DNA from: an uncultured Marvinbryantia sp.
Lineage (GTDB): Bacteria; Bacillota; Clostridia; Lachnospirales; Lachnospiraceae
Length of the DNA: 12,271 nucleotides
Assembly: GCA_947624335.1 (NCBI GenBank)
Contig: CANQJX010000029.1
Location: 1-12,271, forward strand
Reading direction: 5' to 3'
Shown here: piece after piece, positions 6,639 to 12,271 of the stretch
Numbering within the stretch: the stretch's first letter is position 1
Layout: every line of letters starts with the position of its first letter
The notes under the pieces: generated by a model
What the model saw: the letters and a program-made list of their open reading frames with translations, nothing else
Told to the model about the DNA's origin: nothing
The model's database searches: none
Translations under genes and position numbers: made by a program

Positions 6639-7738
6639 ATCCGCTTTAAATTTTCCAGAAGACGCCCGGCAAGTTCTCCGGCGTTTTCCCTTTCGCTCAT
6701 TTTCGTTCGGGCAGCCAGTCCCATTTGATTTGCCGCTTCCGGGTTTTCCAGCAGGCGCTGCATCGCGCGGGACATCGCCAAAGCGTCTCCTACCGGCACC
6801 AGCAGCCCGTCTTTTTTGTCTGTAATCAGCGCGGACGGACCGGTAGGACAGTCCGTGGAAATACAGGGAAGACCCGCCGCCATCGCCTCCATCAGCGCAT
6901 TGGGATATCCTTCATAATCGGAAGAAAACACAAACGCATCCGCTTCCCGATACGCTTTTTGGATATCCGCCACACGTCCCGGCAAAAAGATCCGCCCTTC
7001 CAAATGATACTGCCGGATCAGTGCCTGCAGTTCCCGCAGAATATCTTCGTCTTTCTCCGCCGCATTTCCATATATGGTAAGCGTGGCGTCTGTATTCTCC
7101 GTTCGCAGCAGCATTTGCGCAAAAGCGGTAATCAGCAGCTTTTGATTTTTTTGGGGATGAATCCTGCCCACGCTGATAAAACGGCTGATGTTTCGTTTCC
7201 TGTCTCTTGGAATTTCAAAAAACGTCTCCCCCAAAATATTGGGTACGGCGAATATTTTTTTCTGCATATATTTCGGAAAATATCCGCGCTGTTCTTCTGT
7301 CTGGATCCAGATTCCCCGCGCGAAACGGCAAGCCCGGCGCCATCTGCGCCGGTCTTTCGGGCGGACATATTTTTGGGGCAGATTGTTGCGGACTGCAAAG
7401 AAAAGCTTTGCCTTCGACAACGCCGCGGCAAGGAAAAGACGGGGATAAAAGTCAAGCCGTATGCAAACCGGCAGGATTACATCCCCATGCAGATTCCTGA
7501 TCTGGCGCACCGGGCTGAACCATCGCAGAAGCACTCTTAATTTGGGAATATTGACGCGGGAACTGCAGGTAAGCTGATGGCAGGATACTCCCGGCGCAAG
7601 CGTATAATCGCTCGCCGTATCCCCGATGCAGACCATATGCACTTCTTCGCCCAGTTTCGTAAGCGCATTAGCAAACGCGGCCGCTTCCCTCTCCGCTCCG
7701 CCGTCCCGCAGCCCTGTCAGCACAAAAATGACTCTCAT
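6635..7738 (-). CDS. GT4 family glycosyltransferase, paralog 3 of the array
   Basis: The 367-residue product aligns end to end with the other three array members. GGAER is at 13-17, GDVILP at 85-90, QKKIFAVPNILG at 159-170, GRIHPQKNQK at 191-200 and E-x7-E from E276 to E284 (with YPNALM between instead of CPNALM). STDCPTGPSALI follows. A basic cluster KDRRRWRRACRFARG at 128-142 could sit at the membrane face near the lipid-linked acceptor, as proposed for membrane-associated GT-B enzymes. The ATG overlaps the GT2 stop as ATGA, and the preceding bases lack a clear AGGAGG, again pointing to translational coupling. The C-terminus diverges after residue 345 (SERENAGELAG replaces the WG-containing end of the others). 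It is likely retaining and cytosolic; the sugar is unknown. Confidence 0.9.
   Translation of the reverse strand: MRVIFVLTGLRDGGAEREAAAFANALTKLGEEVHMVCIGDTASDYTLAPGVSCHQLTCSSRVNIPKLRVLLRWFSPVRQIRNLHGDVILPVCIRLDFYPRLFLAAALSKAKLFFAVRNNLPQKYVRPKDRRRWRRACRFARGIWIQTEEQRGYFPKYMQKKIFAVPNILGETFFEIPRDRKRNISRFISVGRIHPQKNQKLLITAFAQMLLRTENTDATLTIYGNAAEKDEDILRELQALIRQYHLEGRIFLPGRVADIQKAYREADAFVFSSDYEGYPNALMEAMAAGLPCISTDCPTGPSALITDKKDGLLVPVGDALAMSRAMQRLLENPEAANQMGLAARTKMSERENAGELAGRLLENLKRI
6836..6861. repeat. 26-bp perfect direct repeat, copy B (inside paralog 3)
   Basis: Identical to 5733-5758 and in the same place in the homologous gene. The equivalent stretches in the other two paralogs differ at several bases. 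Confidence 0.75.
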
Positions 7739-8502
7739 ACTTTTTTCGGGTAAGCGCCGATTCCCAACCCTTTTACTACAGCCCAGCAGCCCATTTCAAA
7801 CAAACTTCTCATCAATCCGTGTCCTTCTATCGTATGATACAATTTCCAGTGATATTTTGCATTTTCCAGCTTATGGTAGCTGACCGCCCCGTTCCTGCCG
7901 GTGCGGTAGACGGCCAGAACTTCTTTCATCCCATAGCAATAATCCGTCTTTTTTAAGATCTGCAGCCACAGCGCAAAATCATTTCGCCGCTCAATGTCCG
8001 GTACTTCGCAGTCCCCCACAGCCTGCCGGTCGTACATTGCCGTAAGGTTTCCGATCGGATTGGACAAAAGCAGGCATTTCTTATAATCGGTTTGTTCCGG
8101 AGGAATCCATATCCGCTTTTGACGTTTGCCCCGGCAGTCCATCCGCTCGTAGGCAGTGCAGCTAAAGCCCGCCTTTTTCTCCCGCATAAATGCTATCTGC
8201 TTTTCCAGCTTTTGGGGTTTCCAGACATCGTCGCTGTCCAGAAACGCGATGTATCTTCCCCGCGCTTTTTTGATTCCCTCGTTTCTTGCAAAAGCGGCGC
8301 CCCTGTGCTCCTGCAGGGCGTCATAACGAATAGCGGGATACCGCTCCAGATATGGTTTTAAAATCTGCGCGGTCTGGTCGGTACTGCAGTCATCTATGAT
8401 CAAAAGCTCCCAGTCCGTCAGCGTCTGCGCGAGAATCGAACGGAGCGATTCTTCTATATGTTCTCCGCAATTGTAGGTCGGCATAATGATACTTACTAAC
8501 AC
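7735..8502 (-). CDS. GT2 family glycosyltransferase
   Basis: This 255-residue GT-A enzyme is expected to be inverting and metal-dependent. It starts MLVSIIMPTYN, the usual first strand of GT2. IIDDCSTD at 35-42 binds the nucleotide, RNEGIKKARGRYIAFLDSDD runs from 73 to 92 with the metal-binding DSDD at 89-92, and ERRNDFALWL at 171-180 carries the probable base D175. The C-terminal part (GCWAVVKGLGIG) resembles the short amphipathic tail of GT2 proteins in capsule clusters. The start is GTG at 8502, with AGGAGG at 8514-8519. An ATG six codons later would remove the first beta strand. It overlaps the previous gene by 7 nt and the next by 4 nt. It sits between two pairs of paralogous GT4 genes, so it may add the one sugar in the repeat unit with a different linkage type. 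Confidence 0.92.
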   Translation of the reverse strand: MLVSIIMPTYNCGEHIEESLRSILAQTLTDWELLIIDDCSTDQTAQILKPYLERYPAIRYDALQEHRGAAFARNEGIKKARGRYIAFLDSDDVWKPQKLEKQIAFMREKKAGFSCTAYERMDCRGKRQKRIWIPPEQTDYKKCLLLSNPIGNLTAMYDRQAVGDCEVPDIERRNDFALWLQILKKTDYCYGMKEVLAVYRTGRNGAVSYHKLENAKYHWKLYHTIEGHGLMRSLFEMGCWAVVKGLGIGAYPKKV

Positions 8503-9608
8503 TCTTTACAGATCCTCCTCAAATGAAATAAAAGCTGTTCTGCCAACTGTTCCGGCGTTCCCCACGCCCGCATCCTTTTTTTTGCTTCGGCGGCCATACG
8601 CGCCGCTTCCTGCGGATTTTTTATCAAAAATTCCATTGCCAGCGACATGGCTTCCGCATCCCCCACCGGTACCAGCAGTCCGTCTTTCCCGCTTGTAATA
8701 AGATCAGACGGTCCGGTAGGGCAATCGGTGGAAATGCAGGGAAGACCCGCCGCCATTGCCTCCATCAGCGCGTTCGGACAGCCTTCATGGTCCGAGCTGA
8801 AAACGAACGCGTCCGCCTCCGCGTATTTTTCTGCAAGATCCGACGCGCGCCCGGGTAAAAACACGCGTTCTCTCAGACCATATTCGTCTATCCGCTCCCG
8901 CAGATCGTCTTCCGTGCGTTTGTAGCCGGCTCTGGACTTTCCGTAAATGGTAAGCGTCGCGTCCGTGTTATGCGTCCGCTCAATCATACGGGCAAACGCT
9001 TCAATTAATAACTTTTGATTTTTCTGCGGATGCAGTCTTCCCGCGCTGACAAAGCGGCGGATATTGCAGGAGCCGCTTCCGGCAACCTTTAAAAAACGCG
9101 GATTCAAAATATTCGGCACTTCAAAGATCTTCTTTTGCAGCCGTTTGGGAAAAAACTGACGCTGTCCCTTAACCTGTACCCAGATGCCGTCCGCAAGGCA
9201 GCGCGCCCGCTTTCTTTGCCGCCCGGCAATCGGGTCCGTAATGTCCTTTTCCTCGTTGAGACGGACCGTATATATGATTTTTGTTTTACAAAACAGGGTC
9301 GCCAGCCAAAATCTCATAAGGTATTCCGGCTGCGGGCAAAACGGCAGGATGACGTCCGCGCGAAGCGTCCGCAATTGTTTTGCCTGCGTCAAAGTATCCC
9401 AAAATTTTTTGGGGCCGGGAAGCTTTCTGTTCGCCGTGCGCAGCAGATGCCTGCCTACCCGCCGGTCTACCGGATAATCGTCGGGCTCGTCGTGCAGGCA
9501 CACAATGTGAACGTCTTCGCCCATTGCCGCCAGTGCATTCGCAAACGCCGCCGTATTTCGCTCGGCGCCTCCGTTTGTCACCTGTGATACGATAAATACA
9601 AGTTTCAT
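8496..9608 (-). CDS. GT4 family glycosyltransferase, paralog 2 of the array
   Basis: The 370-residue GT-B protein has GGAER at 13-17, RADVILPFCPQPEYL near 83-97, WVQVKGQRQFFP at 143-154, QKKIFEVPNILN at 158-169, GRLHPQKNQK at 190-199 and an intact E-x7-E from E275 to E283 within HEGCPNALMEAMAAG. STDCPTGPSDLI follows. Its C-terminal half is closest by eye to the next upstream paralog (9627-10736), sharing SDLIT-x-GKDG and AMSLAM. The ATG at 9608 has GGGGAG about eight bases upstream and follows the previous stop by 18 nt, so this gene has its own ribosome binding site, unlike the two later paralogs. It is presumably a retaining enzyme acting on the lipid-linked precursor at the cytoplasmic membrane; donor unknown. 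Confidence 0.91.
   Translation of the reverse strand: MKLVFIVSQVTNGGAERNTAAFANALAAMGEDVHIVCLHDEPDDYPVDRRVGRHLLRTANRKLPGPKKFWDTLTQAKQLRTLRADVILPFCPQPEYLMRFWLATLFCKTKIIYTVRLNEEKDITDPIAGRQRKRARCLADGIWVQVKGQRQFFPKRLQKKIFEVPNILNPRFLKVAGSGSCNIRRFVSAGRLHPQKNQKLLIEAFARMIERTHNTDATLTIYGKSRAGYKRTEDDLRERIDEYGLRERVFLPGRASDLAEKYAEADAFVFSSDHEGCPNALMEAMAAGLPCISTDCPTGPSDLITSGKDGLLVPVGDAEAMSLAMEFLIKNPQEAARMAAEAKKRMRAWGTPEQLAEQLLFHLRRICKEC
8514..8519 (-). promoter_or_regulatory. Ribosome binding site AGGAGG for the GT2 GTG start
   Basis: AGGAGG within the Arg-Arg codons near the end of the preceding GT4 lies 11 bases before the GTG at 8502. The spacing is long but the match is complete, and the next in-frame start would cut into the first GT2 strand. 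Confidence 0.55.
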
Positions 9609-9626
9609 GCGCGTCTCTCCCCGCTT

Positions 9627-10736
9627 TTAAGAGCAGATCCTCTGAAATTGCCGCAAAAGCTGCCGCGCAATTTTCTGCGGGCTTCCCCACTCTCTCATCC
9701 TCTGTCTTGCCGCCATACCCATTTGGTACGCCTCCTGCGGATGTTCCAACAGGTATTGCATCGCCAGAGACATGGCCTGCACGTCCCCGACCGGCACCAG
9801 TATCCCGTCTTTTCCGTTTGTAATCAGGTCGGAAGGCCCGGTAGGGCAGTCCGTAGAAACGCAGGGCAGGCCGGAACCCATCGCTTCCATCAGCGCATAG
9901 GGGCATCCCTCGTAAACGGAGCTAAAAACAAACGCGTCGGCCTCTTCGTATTTTTGCGCGATATCCGAAACGCGCCCCGGCAAAAAGATCCGCTCCTCCA
10001 ATTGATATTGGCGGATCAGCATTCTTAATTCCGTTTCTGTGTCCGCATAGCTTCTTCCGGATTTTCCATAAATGGTAAGCGTCGCTTCCTGATCCTGTGT
10101 CCGCCGCACCATATCGGCAAAAGCGGCGATCAGCCGTTTTTGGTCTTTTTGCGGGTGGAGCCTGCCAACGCTGATAAAGCGGCGGACGCGCGTCCGTTTT
10201 TCCCGTTTCACCTCCAGGAAACGCGAATCCAGTATGTTTTGCGCCTCAAAAATCTTCTTTTGCATAAACCGTGGAAAAAACCTGCGCTGTCCGCTTGTCT
10301 GCAGCCATATTGCATCCGCCAGGAAACACTCTTTTTTCCATCTGCGCCTTTTCGCTTTATCCACGGATTTTTTTTCGATATTATTGACCACGGAATACAC
10401 CAAACGGGTTTTGGAGAACCTTGTGGCCCAGAAAATTTCTCTGTAATATTCTGCCGGGACATTAACCGATATGACGACGTCCGCCGCAAGCCGCCGTATT
10501 TGCGCGGCGGGATGCAGCATTTTGCATAACCCGCGCAGTTTGGGGATTGTCACATTGGAAGCGAACGTCAGCAAATGCCGGGAGACTCCGGGATCGACGT
10601 CATAATCGTCCGGAATATCCGCTATGCAGGCAAGATGAACGTCTTCCCCCAGAGCGGCCAGGGCATTTACAAATGCCGTTACCCCTCTTTCCGCTCCGCC
10701 GTTTGTTAAATCTCTGATCACAAATACGATTCTCAT
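9627..10736 (-). CDS. GT4 family glycosyltransferase, paralog 1 of the array
   Basis: The first of the four paralogs in transcription order has 369 residues. Visible landmarks are GGAER at 13-17, WLQTSGQRRFFP at 144-155, QKKIFEAQNILD at 159-170, GRLHPQKDQK at 191-200 and E-x7-E from E276 to E284. Some positions differ from the other three: VPNI is AQNI, EGCPNALMEAMAAG is EGCPYALMEAMGSG, and SSD is SSV. They lie beside the donor site, so this copy may use a different sugar or be functionally relaxed. A basic stretch KAKRRRWKKE at 127-136 could contact membrane lipids. The ATG lies 22 nt after the lyase stop; only a weak GGA-type ribosome binding site precedes it. Confidence 0.9.
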   Translation of the reverse strand: MRIVFVIRDLTNGGAERGVTAFVNALAALGEDVHLACIADIPDDYDVDPGVSRHLLTFASNVTIPKLRGLCKMLHPAAQIRRLAADVVISVNVPAEYYREIFWATRFSKTRLVYSVVNNIEKKSVDKAKRRRWKKECFLADAIWLQTSGQRRFFPRFMQKKIFEAQNILDSRFLEVKREKRTRVRRFISVGRLHPQKDQKRLIAAFADMVRRTQDQEATLTIYGKSGRSYADTETELRMLIRQYQLEERIFLPGRVSDIAQKYEEADAFVFSSVYEGCPYALMEAMGSGLPCVSTDCPTGPSDLITNGKDGILVPVGDVQAMSLAMQYLLEHPQEAYQMGMAARQRMREWGSPQKIARQLLRQFQRICS

Positions 10737-10758
10737 ACTGTTTCCATCCGGGATCCTG

Positions 10759-12271
10759 TCAGGGGAAATGCGCCCCGCCCTTTTTTGATGTCCGCCACTG
10801 CAAAAAGTTTCCTTTCAGAATGATCCTTCCATCCGGCGCGCGCGCAATCGAAACGCCTTCCGTAAACTGCGTGGAAATATAAAACTCCTTCACCCGCAGC
10901 GGCTTGCCCAGGCCGTTTGCCGCCACCCGCGCGAGCCGGTTCCAGTAATAAGTGTCCTCGTTGTAAAGATCCTGCATTTTCTGCGTTCCGCGTTCCTTTA
11001 TGCGGTCTCTTTTCCCCGGCGAGGTTACGGTGCGGAACGAGCATGTATTTTTTACCGTGTAAGCGGTATTTTCCTGATCCGTATAAAGGGTGATATTATA
11101 CCCGCCGTTATCCAGCGCAGTGCAGTCCAGCAACGTAACGTCCGGGCAGCTGTTGGAAGTAAATCCGCATTGCTTATTGGCAAACGAAAGACAATTTTCC
11201 AACGTATGTTTTCCCGGCATATTATCCCCGCCCAGCTTAAACCCGTTGCCGTCGCCCGCTTTCCGGCCGTTCTCCAGATAGCCGTTTTGATAGGCGATGC
11301 AGTTGCGGATGGTCACCGGTCCAATCGGCTTAAGCCAAACCTTTGCATACAGGTCCCAGCCGTCGTCCGCGTTGTGATGCGCAATGCACCCGTCAAACAC
11401 ATTTCCCGCCCCCGCGGTAAACTGGCAGGCAAACCCGTCGGCATCCTCGTAGGCATCGTCGCAGTTTCCATAAGACGTGCAGTTTCGCACCGTATTGTAC
11501 TTCGGCCACCGCTCTTTGCCCTCCCAAAAAGACTGGCTGCTGATATGAAGCCCTGTGTTCCCGTTGCGGTAAATTTCCAGACGCTCTAAAAGATTATAGC
11601 TTCCCGAAAGCTGAATCCCATACTCGTTCACAGCGGAACCCGTGCAGTCGAATCCCTTCAGACGCCAATAGTTGGCCAAAAGCCGGATTCCCGCGCAGCG
11701 TTCCTGAAAATCGAGAACCGGCCGCTTTGTGTTTTCCGGCGCGCAGGTTAAGGTGATCGGCTGCGTTTCGGTCCCGTCGTGTCCGCGCTCTATACAAAGC
11801 GGTTCCTCCATCTTATATCGTTCCCCCGTTAGGAAAATGGTCTGTCCGGGCGCCGCATAAGATACCGCCGCTAAAAGGCCGATCGGGTTTTCTTTTGTCC
11901 CGTCGCCGTCCGGATTGCCGGGCGCGGCATAAATATCGCCCTGTCCGTCTCCGATTTTCCGGTAGGAAACGGTGTGATAAAAAACAGCTTTTGAAAAATC
12001 CGAGAGTAAAAATTCCGACGCGCTTTCCCTGTCCGGCGCAAACGTAATTTTGTAGCGGTTCTCGCCCAAATGCAGCGTACACAAAACCGCCGTTTCTTCG
12101 TCCGCCTGTACCGCGACGTCCGCGGCGGCCGTATTGCCGTTTTCATCCTGTACAGATAAAGTACCGGCGTAATTTGCCCGGAAGATCAGTTCATAATCCT
12201 GTGTATTTGCCGTAGCGGAACTAATCACCCGAAAATCCGGTTCCCGCACTTCCGCCTCCCGCGGTTCTGCG
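10759..12271 (-). CDS. Right-handed beta-helix polysaccharide lyase, PL9 (pectate lyase)-like, N-terminus beyond window
   Basis: Positions are counted from the GTG at 12249; the frame stays open to the edge, so the true start (and any signal peptide) lies outside. Residues 1-95 look like a beta-rich Ig-like or carbohydrate-binding domain. DGDGTKENPIGLLAAVSYAAPG near 114-135 begins the parallel beta-helix. Repeated coil motifs follow, such as NTVRNCTSYGN, NVFDGCIAHHN, VTIRNCIAYQNG and HTLENCLSFAN. The PL9 calcium site is recognisable: D271 in DADGFA, then D295, D296 and D299 in NADDGWD. These match the spacing of the Asp209/233/234/237 ligands that I recall for Dickeya Pel9A. K338 in GNGFKLGG fits the catalytic lysine. 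Family members cleave uronate polymers such as polygalacturonate by beta-elimination outside the cell. Heading a polysaccharide synthesis operon, this one may trim or release the operon's own product. The substrate is inferred, not shown. Confidence 0.86.
   Translation of the reverse strand, partial: AEPREAEVREPDFRVISSATANTQDYELIFRANYAGTLSVQDENGNTAAADVAVQADEETAVLCTLHLGENRYKITFAPDRESASEFLLSDFSKAVFYHTVSYRKIGDGQGDIYAAPGNPDGDGTKENPIGLLAAVSYAAPGQTIFLTGERYKMEEPLCIERGHDGTETQPITLTCAPENTKRPVLDFQERCAGIRLLANYWRLKGFDCTGSAVNEYGIQLSGSYNLLERLEIYRNGNTGLHISSQSFWEGKERWPKYNTVRNCTSYGNCDDAYEDADGFACQFTAGAGNVFDGCIAHHNADDGWDLYAKVWLKPIGPVTIRNCIAYQNGYLENGRKAGDGNGFKLGGDNMPGKHTLENCLSFANKQCGFTSNSCPDVTLLDCTALDNGGYNITLYTDQENTAYTVKNTCSFRTVTSPGKRDRIKERGTQKMQDLYNEDTYYWNRLARVAANGLGKPLRVKEFYISTQFTEGVSIARAPDGRIILKGNFLQWRTSKKGGAHFP

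Noticed and set aside
6725..7540. 271-codon plus-strand open frame opposite GT4 paralog 3
   Set aside because: Similar but shorter mirror frames appear opposite the sister paralogs, as expected from shared codon bias; no protein family is recognisable.
9286..9906. 206-codon minus-strand frame across the junction of GT4 paralogs 1 and 2
   Set aside because: It crosses the junction of two well-supported genes in another frame and has no family motif.
10737..10758. Possible promoter or terminator between the lyase and GT4 paralog 1
   Set aside because: The gap is only 22 nt and shows no inverted repeat with a T-run and no -10/-35 pair that I can support.

Overview
The window is one block of ten minus-strand genes (one of them split by a frameshift), packed with almost no space between them, so transcription runs from the right edge to the left. 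It encodes synthesis of a cell-surface or secreted polysaccharide. The DNA is roughly half G+C by eye. Most starts are preceded by AGGAGG-like ribosome binding sites, two starts are GTG, and several junctions use ATGA stop/start overlaps. Together with the protein families, this suggests a Bacillota (probably Clostridia, Lachnospiraceae-like) genome. That placement is inference.

Layout in the direction of transcription: (1) 12271-10759, a polysaccharide lyase family 9 (PL9)-like right-handed beta-helix protein, cut by the right edge; (2) 10736-9627 and 9608-8496, two paralogous GT4 glycosyltransferases; (3) 8502-7735, a GT2 glycosyltransferase; (4) 7738-6635 and 6638-5535, two more copies of the same GT4 paralog family; (5) 5533-4484 and 4481-3360, two unrelated GT4 enzymes; (6) 3412-2163, an O-antigen ligase/Wzy-type polymerase broken by an apparent 1-nt deletion near 2509; (7) 2166-574, a flavoprotein of the UDP-galactopyranose mutase superfamily; (8) 587 to the left edge, a polytopic GT39/ArnT-like membrane glycosyltransferase, cut by the edge.

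How the genes may work together (inference): seven cytosolic glycosyltransferases would build a lipid-linked repeat unit, with four of them being paralogs that share a nearly constant donor-binding half. The polymerase homologue would polymerise or transfer the unit outside the membrane, the flavoprotein would make or modify a sugar nucleotide, the GT39-like protein could add a side branch from a polyprenyl-linked sugar, and the PL9-like lyase could trim or release a uronate-containing polymer. No initiating phosphoglycosyltransferase, flippase, chain-length regulator or regulator is visible here, so these probably lie outside the window.

No RNA genes, mobile elements, CRISPR arrays, promoters or terminators could be supported. 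The longest non-coding gap between genes is only 22 nt, so no gene-free stretch needs a separate entry.
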